Source: RYN-230 sp963713815 (GTDB taxonomy: Bacteria > Actinomycetota > Actinomycetes > Streptosporangiales > Streptosporangiaceae). From it: a stretch of DNA of 64,000 nucleotides. Below the pieces are notes generated by a model. The model was not told the DNA's origin. It saw only the letters and a program-made list of their open reading frames with translations, and searched no databases. Within the stretch, counting starts at the first letter, position 1; every line of letters starts with the position of its first letter. Location of the stretch: contig CAVQNH010000045.1 in NCBI GenBank assembly GCA_963713815.1, forward strand, positions 1-64,000, given 5' to 3'. This document shows, one piece after another, positions 8,460 to 15,829 of this stretch. The position numbers and the translations under genes are program-made.

Positions 8460-10442
8460 ATGAGTACGTTGGGCGACCGCGGATCCCGGGGAATCGCGAC
8501 CGAGGACTGGTACGGCCTGGACATGGCCACCCCGGGCCCGGTGGACGTGGCCCCGGACGATTCACCGTTCCCGCCGATCGGTGAGTACGCCTTCCTGTCC
8601 GATTGCGAGACCACCGCCCTGATCGCGCCGAGCGGGAACGTGGAATGGATGTGCCTGCCCCGGATGGACTCGCCGAGCGTGTTCGGCTCGATCCTGGACC
8701 GGTCGGCCGGCGGCTTCCGCCTCGGCCCGGAAGGGATCCACGTCCCGGCCGCCCGCCGGTACCTGCCCGGGACGATGGTGCTGGAGACCAGCTGGGCCAC
8801 CCCGACCGGGTGGCTGGTGGTGCGCGACGCGCTGATGATGGGTCCCTGGCACCACGAGAGCGAGCTGTCCCACACCCACCGCCGGACGCCCACCGACTAC
8901 GACGCCGACCACGTGCTGCTGCGCACCATCCGCTGCGTCACCGGCGAGGTCCAGGTCACGTTCGAGTGCGAGCCGGTCTTCGACTACGGCCGCTACCAGG
9001 GGACCTGGTCCTATACCGACCGGGGCTACGGGCAGGGGATCTGCCGCGCGGCCCGCGACGCCCCCGGGGTCCCGCTGACCCTGACCACCGACATGCGGCT
9101 GGGGTTCGAGGGCGGCCGGGCCATGGCCCGGACCCGGATGCAGGAAGGCGAGGTCCACTTCTGCGCCCTGTCCTGGACCGACCACGCGCCCCCGTTCACC
9201 TACCAGGAGGCACGCCAGCGGCTGCTGTGGACCGCCCACCACTGGCAGCACTGGCTGGCCCGGGGCCGTTTCCCGGACCATCCGTGGAGCCGGTACCTGC
9301 AGCGCAGCGCGCTGACCCTGAAGGGCCTCACGTTCGCGCCCAGCGGGGCCATGGTGGCGGCGGCGACCACGTCGCTGCCGGAGGTGCCGCACGGCGAGCG
9401 CAACTGGGACTACCGCTACTGCTGGCTGCGCGACTCCGCGTTCACCCTGTGGAGCCTGTACGCGCTCGGCTTCGACTGGGAGGCGGACGATTTCTTCTGG
9501 TTTCTCGCCGACCTGGCCCAGCGCGACGACGAGGTCCAGGTGGTTTACGGGGTCGACGGCGAGCGGGACCTGAGCGAGCAGATTCTGGATCATCTCAGCG
9601 GGTACGACGGCGCGCGGCCGGTGCGGGTCGGCAACGAGGCCTACACCCAGCGCCAGCACGACGTCTGGGGCACGATGCTGCAGGCCATCCACATCCGGCT
9701 GGGCAGCTGGCAGCGGCTCGATGACCGGATGTGGCGGGTGGTCCGCCGCCAGGTGGAGTCCGCGCTGAAGTACTGGCGCGAGCCTGACCTGGGCATCTGG
9801 GAGGTACGCGGCGAGCCGAAGCACTTCACGTTCTCCAAGCTGATGTGCTGGTCCGCCGTGCAGCGCGGCGCGCAGGCCGCGCTGGCCCGGGGTGAGGCCG
9901 CCCTGGCCAAGACCTGGGCCGAGGCGGCCGACGAGATCCGGGACGACATCCTGGCCCACGGGGTGGACGAGCGCGGCGTGTTCACCCAGCATTACGACAC
10001 CAAGGCGCTCGATGCCTCGCTCCTGCTGCTCCCGATGACCGGATTCCTGCCCCGCGAGGATCCGCGCGTCCGGGCCACGATCCTGGCCATCGCCGACGAG
10101 CTGACCGTGGACGGCCTGGTCGTGCGGTACCGGCCCGAGGAGACCGACGACGGGCTGCCCGGGGACGAGGGCACGTTCACGATCTGCTCGTTCCTGCTGG
10201 TCTCGGCGTTCTCCGAGATCGGCGAGATGGCCCGGGCCCAGCAGTTGTGTGAGCGCCTGCTGTCGCTGGCCAGCTCGCTCGACCTGTACGCCGAGGAGAT
10301 CGACCCGCGGACCGGACGCCATCTGGGCAACTTCCCCCAGGCGTTCACCCACCTGGCCCTGATCAACGCGGTGATCCACGTGATCCGGGCCCAGCGCGAC
10401 ACGCCGCTGGCCCTGCCGCCGCTGCCTCCTCCGGAGGCCTAG
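8460..10442 (+). CDS. glycoside hydrolase family 15 protein (glucoamylase/trehalase-like)
   Basis: A 660-residue enzyme with an N-terminal beta-rich domain (EWMCLPRMDSPSVFGSILD) and an (alpha/alpha)6 barrel typical of GH15. Catalytic-region signatures are GERNWDYRYCWLRDSAFTL and, near the C-terminus, LYAEEIDPRTGRHLGNFPQAFTHLALI; the acidic residues there match the general acid/base pair of the family. ATG 8460 is preferred (CGGAGGG upstream) over the longer frame. Actinobacterial members of this size are often trehalases, but trehalose versus alpha-glucan specificity cannot be decided here. No signal peptide is seen, so it is probably cytoplasmic. Confidence 0.92.
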   Translation: MSTLGDRGSRGIATEDWYGLDMATPGPVDVAPDDSPFPPIGEYAFLSDCETTALIAPSGNVEWMCLPRMDSPSVFGSILDRSAGGFRLGPEGIHVPAARRYLPGTMVLETSWATPTGWLVVRDALMMGPWHHESELSHTHRRTPTDYDADHVLLRTIRCVTGEVQVTFECEPVFDYGRYQGTWSYTDRGYGQGICRAARDAPGVPLTLTTDMRLGFEGGRAMARTRMQEGEVHFCALSWTDHAPPFTYQEARQRLLWTAHHWQHWLARGRFPDHPWSRYLQRSALTLKGLTFAPSGAMVAAATTSLPEVPHGERNWDYRYCWLRDSAFTLWSLYALGFDWEADDFFWFLADLAQRDDEVQVVYGVDGERDLSEQILDHLSGYDGARPVRVGNEAYTQRQHDVWGTMLQAIHIRLGSWQRLDDRMWRVVRRQVESALKYWREPDLGIWEVRGEPKHFTFSKLMCWSAVQRGAQAALARGEAALAKTWAEAADEIRDDILAHGVDERGVFTQHYDTKALDASLLLLPMTGFLPREDPRVRATILAIADELTVDGLVVRYRPEETDDGLPGDEGTFTICSFLLVSAFSEIGEMARAQQLCERLLSLASSLDLYAEEIDPRTGRHLGNFPQAFTHLALINAVIHVIRAQRDTPLALPPLPPPEA

Positions 10443-10476
10443 GGATGTTCGCCGCGGCCTTCCGGGTGTATCTGTT

Positions 10477-10492
10477 GACAACCGTGGTTGTC
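10477..10492. promoter_or_regulatory. 16-bp palindromic operator candidate upstream of the pyrimidine operon
   Basis: GACAACC-GT-GGTTGTC: two perfect 7-base arms around a 2-base centre, 23 bases upstream of the GTG start at 10515 and just after a TTGACA-like hexamer. Size and position fit a dimeric repressor site, GntR- or TetR-like. No regulator gene adjoins this operon. Confidence 0.55.
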
Positions 10493-10514
10493 CCACCGTC
10501 GAGGGGAGCGCGCA

Positions 10515-11357
10515 GTGGCCGAAATCGTCCGGGCCGGACTGATCCAGCAGCAGTGGACCGGTGACAAGGAGTCGATGATCAGGGCGTCGGCCGACGCGAT
10601 CGGCCGGGCGGCGTCCGCCGGGGCCCAGGTCGTCTGCCTGCAGGAACTGTTCTACGGGCCGTACTTCTGCCAGGTGCAGGACGCCGACTACTACTCCTAC
10701 ACCGAGGCCATCCCCGGCGGCCCGACCACCGACCTCATGTGCGAGCTGGCCCGGCAGCACTCGGTGGTCCTGGTCGTGCCGATGTACGAGGAGGAGCAGC
10801 CCGGCCTGTACTACAACACCGCGGCCGTGATCGACGCGGACGGCACCTACCTGGGCAAGTACCGCAAGACCCACCTGCCGCAGGTCAAGGGGTTCTGGGA
10901 GAAGTTCTACTTCCGCCCCGGGAACCTGGGCTACCCGGTCTTCGACACCGCGGTCGGCCGGATCGGCGTGTACATCTGCTACGACCGGCACTTCCCGGAG
11001 GGCTGGCGGGCGCTCGGGCTGGCCGGCGCCCGGATCGTCTTCAACCCGTCCGCGACCAGCCGCGGCCTGTCGCAGTACCTGTGGCGGCTGGAGCAGCCCG
11101 CCTCCGCGGTGGCCAACGAGTACTTCATCGGCGCGATCAACCGGGTCGGCGTGGAACCGCTGGGCGACAACGAGTTCTACGGCCAGACCTACTTCGTCGA
11201 CCCGCGCGGCCAGCTGGTCGGCGAGGCCGCGTCCGACACCGACGACGAGGTCGTCGTCCGCGACCTGAACATGGACCAGCTGGCCGAGGTCCGGGACCTG
11301 TGGCAGTTCTACCGCGACCGCCGCCCCGACCAGTACGGCCCGCTGGTGACGCCATGA
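10515..11357 (+). CDS. nitrilase-superfamily amidohydrolase, beta-ureidopropionase-like
   Basis: A 280-residue enzyme of the carbon-nitrogen hydrolase fold. The Glu-Lys-Cys triad is visible: E in CLQELFYGPYF, K in YRKTHLPQVKGFWEKFYF and C in GVYICYDRHFPEG. That sequence set is typical of N-carbamoyl-beta-alanine or N-carbamoylputrescine amidases. Lying directly ahead of a dihydropyrimidinase (4-bp overlap), it most likely converts N-carbamoyl-beta-alanine to beta-alanine, CO2 and ammonia. GTG 10515 is chosen because GAGGGGAG precedes it; the TTG at 10488 lies inside the palindrome. Confidence 0.9.
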   Translation: MAEIVRAGLIQQQWTGDKESMIRASADAIGRAASAGAQVVCLQELFYGPYFCQVQDADYYSYTEAIPGGPTTDLMCELARQHSVVLVVPMYEEEQPGLYYNTAAVIDADGTYLGKYRKTHLPQVKGFWEKFYFRPGNLGYPVFDTAVGRIGVYICYDRHFPEGWRALGLAGARIVFNPSATSRGLSQYLWRLEQPASAVANEYFIGAINRVGVEPLGDNEFYGQTYFVDPRGQLVGEAASDTDDEVVVRDLNMDQLAEVRDLWQFYRDRRPDQYGPLVTP

Positions 11358-12757
11358 GCCTCCTCATCCGGGGCGGCACCGTCGTGTCCTCCACGGGCGC
11401 CGTGCCGGCGGACGTGCTGGTCGAGGGCGAGAAGATCAGCGCGCTGGCCGCCCCCGGCAGCGAGACCGCGGTGGCCTGGGGCGCGTCGGCGGACCAGGTC
11501 ATGGATGCCCGCGGCCTGTACGTGCTGCCCGGCGGGATCGACGCGCACACCCACATGGAGATGCCGTTCGGCGGCACGTTCTCGGTGGACACGTTCGAGA
11601 CCGGGACCCGGGCCGCGGCCTGGGGCGGCACCACCACGATCGTGGACTTCGCGGTCCAGGCCAAGGGCACCTCGCTGCTGGCCACGCTGGACAAGTGGCA
11701 CGAGAAGGCCGACGGCCACTGCGTGATCGACTACGGCTTCCACATGATCGTCTCCGACGTCAACGACACCAGCCTCAAGGAGATGGAGTCGTGCATCGGG
11801 GCGGGCGTGAACAGCTTCAAGATGTTCATGGCCTACCCGGGCGTCTTCTACGCGACCGACGGGGACATCGTCCGGGCCATGACCCGGGCGGCCGGGACCG
11901 GCGCCGTGATCATGATGCACGCCGAGAACGGCATCGCCATCGACCAGCTGGTCGCGCAGGCCCTCGCGGCGGGGAAAACCGATCCGGTGCAGCACGGCCT
12001 GACCCGCCCGCCGGAGCTGGAGGCGGAGGCCACCAGCCGGGCCATCACGCTGGCCGGGGTGACCGGGGCGCCGCTGTACATCGTGCACCTGTCGGCGGCC
12101 CAGGCGCTCCAGGCCGTCGCCGAGGCCCGGGACACCGGCCAGAACGTGTTCGCCGAGACCTGCCCCCAGTACCTCTACCTGTCCCTGGACGACCTGGCCC
12201 GGCCGGACTTCGAGGGGGCCAAGTACGTGGCGTCGCCGCCGCTGCGGCCCCGCGAGCACCAGGGGTCGCTGTGGCGCGGGCTGCGCACCAACGACCTGTC
12301 CGTGGTGTCCACCGACCACTGCCCGTTCTGCTTCAAGGAGCAGAAGGAACTGGGCCGCGGCGACTTCTCCAAGATCCCCAACGGGATCCCCGGCGTCGAG
12401 CACCGGATGGACCTGCTGCACCAGGGGGTGGTGGCCGGGGAGCTGTCGCTGGCCCGCTGGGTCGAGGTGGCCGCGACCACGCCCGCCCGGATGTTCGGGC
12501 TCTACCCGCGCAAGGGCATCATCGCGCCCGGCTCGGACGCCGACATCGTCCTGTACGACCCGCGGGCCACCCAGGTCCTGTCGGCGGCCACGCACCACAT
12601 GAACGTGGACTACTCGGCCTACGAGGGCATGTCGATCACGGGCCAGGTGCGGACCGTGCTGTCCCGGGGTGAGCTGGTGATCGGCGGCGGCGAGTACCAC
12701 GGCCGCACCGGCCACGGCCAGTTCCTGCGCCGTGACCTGTCGGCGTACCTAATTTAG
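11354..12757 (+). CDS. hydA: dihydropyrimidinase / D-hydantoinase
   Basis: A 467-residue cyclic amidohydrolase. Metal ligands are recognisable: DAHTH (residues ~57-61), the Lys to be carboxylated in NSFKMFMAYPG (~150), MHAEN, VHLS and the terminal Asp in STDHCPF (~315). It opens the ring of dihydrouracil, dihydrothymine or hydantoins to N-carbamoyl amino acids, the substrate of the preceding gene. The overlap ATGA indicates translational coupling. The whole frame is intact and of normal family length. Confidence 0.95.
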   Translation: MSLLIRGGTVVSSTGAVPADVLVEGEKISALAAPGSETAVAWGASADQVMDARGLYVLPGGIDAHTHMEMPFGGTFSVDTFETGTRAAAWGGTTTIVDFAVQAKGTSLLATLDKWHEKADGHCVIDYGFHMIVSDVNDTSLKEMESCIGAGVNSFKMFMAYPGVFYATDGDIVRAMTRAAGTGAVIMMHAENGIAIDQLVAQALAAGKTDPVQHGLTRPPELEAEATSRAITLAGVTGAPLYIVHLSAAQALQAVAEARDTGQNVFAETCPQYLYLSLDDLARPDFEGAKYVASPPLRPREHQGSLWRGLRTNDLSVVSTDHCPFCFKEQKELGRGDFSKIPNGIPGVEHRMDLLHQGVVAGELSLARWVEVAATTPARMFGLYPRKGIIAPGSDADIVLYDPRATQVLSAATHHMNVDYSAYEGMSITGQVRTVLSRGELVIGGGEYHGRTGHGQFLRRDLSAYLI

Positions 12758-12770
12758 CCAGGGGAGACTC

Positions 12771-13766
12771 ATGGACTTCGGAGTGGTCCTGCAGACCGAC
12801 CCGCCGGCCAGCGGCGTGGTGGAGACCATGCGCCGGGCCGAGGGGGAGGGGTTCCGCTACGGCTGGACGTTCGACTCGCACGTGCTGTGGCAGGAACCGT
12901 TCGTCATCTACTCGCAGATCCTCGCGGCCACCTCGGACATGATGGTCGGGCCGATGGTGACGAACCCGGGCACCCGGCACTGGACGGTCACCGCGTCCCT
13001 GTTCGCCACGCTGAACGACATGTTCGGCAACCGGACCGTGTGCGGCCTCGGCCGCGGCGACTCGGCCCGCCGGGTCATCGGCCAGAACCCGGTCACCCTG
13101 GCCACCATGTCCCAGGCCATGCACGTGATCAAGGAGCTGGCCGAGGGGCGCGAGGTGACGCTGGACGGCGCGCCGATCCGCATCCCCTGGGTGCGCGACG
13201 GCAAGCTGGAGATCTGGATGGCCGCCTACGGCCCGAAGGCGCTGGCCCTGGTCGGCCAGCAGGCGGACGGCTTCATCCTGCAGACCGCCGACCCGGACAT
13301 CGCCCGCTGGACGGTGGGGTCGGTGCGGGCCGCGGCCCGCGCGGCCGGCCGGGATCCGGACGACCTCACGATCTGCGTGGCGGCGCCCGCCTACATCGGC
13401 ACCGACGTGGCGCACCAGCGGGACCAGCTGCGCTGGTTCGGCGGGATGGTCGGCAACCACGTCGCCGACCTGGTCGCCCGGTACGGCGAGGACGGCCCGG
13501 TGCCGCACGAGCTGACCGACTACATCAAGGGCCGGGAGGGATACGACTACGCCCATCACGGGCGGGCCGGGAACCCGTCCACGGACTTCGTGCCCGATGC
13601 CATCGTGGACCGGTTCTGCCTGCTCGGGCCGGCCGAGGCGCACCTCGAGCGGCTGCGCGAGCTGGCCGGGATCGGCGCGGACCAGTTCGCCCTGTACCTG
13701 ATGCACGACCAGCCCGGCGAGACGCTCGCCGCCTACGGCCGGGAGATCATCCCCGCTCTGAGCTGA
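12771..13766 (+). CDS. LLM-class flavin/F420-dependent oxidoreductase
   Basis: A 331-residue luciferase-like TIM-barrel protein (MDFGVVLQTDPPASG start; GLGRGDSARR and WMAAYGPKALALVGQQADGFI blocks). A GGGGAG site precedes the ATG, and the gene follows the dihydropyrimidinase by 13 bp. Actinobacterial LLM proteins of this type often use F420, but the cofactor is inferred. Its position as third gene in a pyrimidine/hydantoin operon that lacks a dihydropyrimidine dehydrogenase makes it a candidate for a redox step on the ring substrate. Confidence 0.88.
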   Translation: MDFGVVLQTDPPASGVVETMRRAEGEGFRYGWTFDSHVLWQEPFVIYSQILAATSDMMVGPMVTNPGTRHWTVTASLFATLNDMFGNRTVCGLGRGDSARRVIGQNPVTLATMSQAMHVIKELAEGREVTLDGAPIRIPWVRDGKLEIWMAAYGPKALALVGQQADGFILQTADPDIARWTVGSVRAAARAAGRDPDDLTICVAAPAYIGTDVAHQRDQLRWFGGMVGNHVADLVARYGEDGPVPHELTDYIKGREGYDYAHHGRAGNPSTDFVPDAIVDRFCLLGPAEAHLERLRELAGIGADQFALYLMHDQPGETLAAYGREIIPALS

Positions 13767-13800
13767 CCCTTCCGCCGGCCCCTATCGCCCGCCAGGCAGG

Positions 13801-14065
13801 TCTTTGACGGCAAGTTTTATTGCGAAAACGGTTTTTTTGGTGTGATCCTTTTCATAAGGGACTAATCGCCCGTTCCGGGCCCCGGCTACGGCGGTTTCGG
13901 GCATCGTGGGGTGCCGCAAGCACCCCGCGTACGTGATGACCGCCGCCTTCTGAGCGGCCGGGCGCCCTGCCCCCGTGCCCCATCCGACGCCGCTGACCCG
14001 CCCCCCGCCCGGTGGCCGGTCTGTGCCCGGGTGAAGACGCACGGCGCGCCCGCGCCCGATCAAAG
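13801..14065 (+). promoter_or_regulatory. intergenic region with AT-rich promoter zone and conserved leader, copy 1
   Basis: Positions 13805-13865 are strikingly AT-rich for this genome and probably hold the promoter. From about 13900 the sequence matches copy 2 (15040-15200) in blocks: GCAAGCACCCCGCGT, GATGNCCGCC, GCGCCCTGCCCCCG, ACGCCGCTG and TGCCCGGGTGAA. Hairpin GGGGTGC-CGCAA-GCACCCC spans 13911-13929. A conserved structured 5' leader (riboswitch or attenuator) is likely. I could not match the core of the ydaO/c-di-AMP class or another known class. Confidence 0.5.
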
Positions 14066-14072
14066 GTTGACG

Positions 14073-14896
14073 TTGTCTGCTAGCAGACGGGCTTCCCACC
14101 GCAAGACCCTGCCGATCTCGCAAGGCCCTGTACCCAAGGCCCTGTATCCCAAGACCCTGTACCGCAGGACCCCCAAGATCACGATCATCGCCGCCGGCTC
14201 GGCCCTGGCCCTGGCGGGCATCGCCGCCGGCACGGTGGCGGCCTGGCCGGGGAATTCCCCCGCCGCGTCGGCGAGCGTCGCCGGCGCCTCCTTCGGCGGG
14301 ACGGCCGCCGGGACCGGCCGCGCCGGGCGCCAGACGCACCCTGACTGGCGCGGCGAGCCCAGGACAACGGGCTGGCCAAGTCGGTGCAGGACCTCAAGGC
14401 CCGCGAGGCCACGGCCCGGCAGGCCGCCCTGCGCCAGGCCATCGCCCGCCAGCAGGCCCGCCAGGAAGCCCGGAAGGCTGCGCGCGCGGCGGCCGCCAAG
14501 GCCGCGGCCGCCAAGGCCGCGGCGGCGCGTGCCGCTGCCGCCCGGCAGCAGCAACAGCAGGCACCGGCCGCGGCGGCTCCCGCGGCCACTCCCGCTGGCT
14601 CACCGCAGCAGATCGCGGCGGGCATGCTCGGTTCCTACGGCTGGTCCTCCTCGCAGTTCAGCTGCCTGCAGCCGCTGTGGAACGCGGAGAGCGGCTGGAA
14701 CGTCTCGGCCACCAACACCTCGTCGGGCGCCTACGGCATCCCGCAGGCGCTGCCGGGCAGCAAGATGGCCAGCGCCGGCGCGGACTGGCAGACCGACGCC
14801 GCCACCCAGATCCGCTGGGGCCTGGGATACATCCGGTCGGTGTACGGCTCACCGTGCGGGGCCTGGTCACACGAGCAGGCCTACGGCTGGTACTAG
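14073..14896 (+). CDS. secreted lysozyme-like transglycosylase, copy 1 (frameshifted)
   Basis: A TTG start at 14073 (AAAGG upstream, matching copy 2) opens a basic N-terminus and a hydrophobic export segment (ITIIAAGSALALAGIAAG). Around 14345 one base appears missing, and the frame changes. The rest, in the new frame, is an Ala/Arg/Lys/Gln-rich coiled region and a C-terminal domain: LGSYGW, LWNAESGWN (Glu as candidate acid), SSGAYGIPQALPGSKMASAG and AYGWY. That domain is shared by actinobacterial secreted transglycosylases acting on peptidoglycan. It is probably functional if the indel is a sequence error. Confidence 0.75.
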
Positions 14897-14944
14897 CCCG
14901 CCGCCGGCAGTCCAAGCCGGCCCAGACGCGGCCATCCGGCCCTG

Positions 14945-14982
14945 ACGGCGGGGAACCCGCAGATCCCGGGGTTCCCCGCCGT
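14945..14982 (+). terminator. strong hairpin after lysozyme-like copy 1
   Basis: Perfect 14-bp stem (ACGGCGGGGAACCC at 14945-14958 with its complement at 14969-14982) and a 10-base loop, 49 bases after the stop. There is no long U-run, as usual for GC-rich terminators. Confidence 0.75.
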
Positions 14983-15005
14983 GTTATGTGACGTAAGTCA
15001 TATCG

Positions 15006-15220
15006 CCTAAATTAGGAGTTTTGGTCACGCTTTCGGCCTGTTTCCGGCATGGTGAAGCCTGCAAGCACCCCGCGTGCGAGATGGCCGCCTGTGAGCCGCC
15101 CGGCGCCCTGCCCCCGCGTCACGTCCGTACGCCGCTGCCCTCCCTGCATTTCCGCTGGTAACTGGCATGTGCCCGGGTGAAAGCCGAGCGCGGAATCTCG
15201 CGCCGACCGAAGGTGCCCCT
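15006..15220 (+). promoter_or_regulatory. promoter zone and conserved leader, copy 2
   Basis: Begins with the perfect palindrome CCTAAATTAGG (15006-15016), preceded by TGAC-GTAA-GTCA (about 14989-15000). It then carries the same ordered blocks as copy 1 (GCAAGCACCCCGCGT near 15062, GCGCCCTGCCCCCG near 15100, TGCCCGGGTGAA near 15169) before the TTG start. Both copies precede paralogous lysozyme-like genes, so leader plus gene seem to have been duplicated together and conserved. Confidence 0.5.
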
Positions 15221-15751
15221 TTGTCCAGGATTAGGACATCCCTGCACGCGTATCCGAAGCTCCTCCTGACCCTGACCGCGGCGGGCAGCGCCGTCACCGC
15301 GGCGGTCATCACCCTCAGCGGCGCCTCCGCGGGCCAGCTCGCCAGCAGCCCGCCGGCCGCCGCCCAGCGCGCGGCCCACCCGGCCGCCGCCGCGGCCCCG
15401 GCCACCTTCCGGCCCATCGCCACCCTGGACGCCGCCGCGACATCGCAGCGCGTGACCGCCCAGCGCACCGCCAAGAAGATGCTCGGGCACTACGGCTGGG
15501 GCAAGCGCCAGTGGGCCCCGCTGGACAAGCTGTGGAACCGGGAAAGCGGCTGGAACAAGTACGCCGAGAACCCGTACTCGGGCGCCTACGGCATCCCGCA
15601 GGCCGTGCCGGGCAGCAAGATGGCCAGCGCCGGCAAGAGCTGGCGCAGCAACGCCACCACCCAGATCCGCTGGGGCCTGGGCTACATCAAGAGCCGGTAC
15701 GGCCGGCCGCGCGCGGCCTGGAATCACGAGCTGGCCTACGGCTGGTACTGA
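15221..15751 (+). CDS. secreted lysozyme-like transglycosylase, copy 2
   Basis: A 176-residue protein from TTG 15221; GAAGG lies upstream, and the ATG at 15167 falls inside the conserved leader. An export signal (LLLTLTAAGSAVTAAVI) is followed by an Ala/Pro-rich linker and a domain nearly identical to copy 1: LGHYGW, LWNRESGWN with candidate catalytic Glu, SGAYGIPQAVPGSKMASAG, QIRWGLGYI and AYGWY. Expected outside the cell, cutting or remodelling peptidoglycan. The frame is intact, unlike copy 1, and a hairpin terminator follows. Confidence 0.88.
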   Translation: MSRIRTSLHAYPKLLLTLTAAGSAVTAAVITLSGASAGQLASSPPAAAQRAAHPAAAAAPATFRPIATLDAAATSQRVTAQRTAKKMLGHYGWGKRQWAPLDKLWNRESGWNKYAENPYSGAYGIPQAVPGSKMASAGKSWRSNATTQIRWGLGYIKSRYGRPRAAWNHELAYGWY

Positions 15752-15757
15752 GTGCCT

Positions 15758-15785
15758 AGCGGGCGGCGCGCCCGCGCCGCCCGCT
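15758..15785 (+). terminator. terminator hairpin after lysozyme-like copy 2
   Basis: Perfect 13-bp GC stem (AGCGGGCGGCGCG and complement) with a 2-base loop, starting 6 bases after the stop and followed by GGTTT. Confidence 0.75.
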
Positions 15786-15829
15786 GGTTTCCGGCGGCCG
15801 GCGTACCCGCCGCCCGCTAGTTTCGTCTC

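Noticed and set aside
8562..10991. 809-codon open frame on the minus strand
   Set aside because: It is the antisense of the GH15 and beta-ureidopropionase genes. The translation is Arg/Pro/Val/His-rich without domain signatures, and both sense genes have clear motifs.
13801..15220. ydaO-type c-di-AMP riboswitch ahead of the lysozyme-like genes
   Set aside because: Gene type fits, but the conserved core elements I expect for that class could not be found in either leader; left as an unassigned leader.
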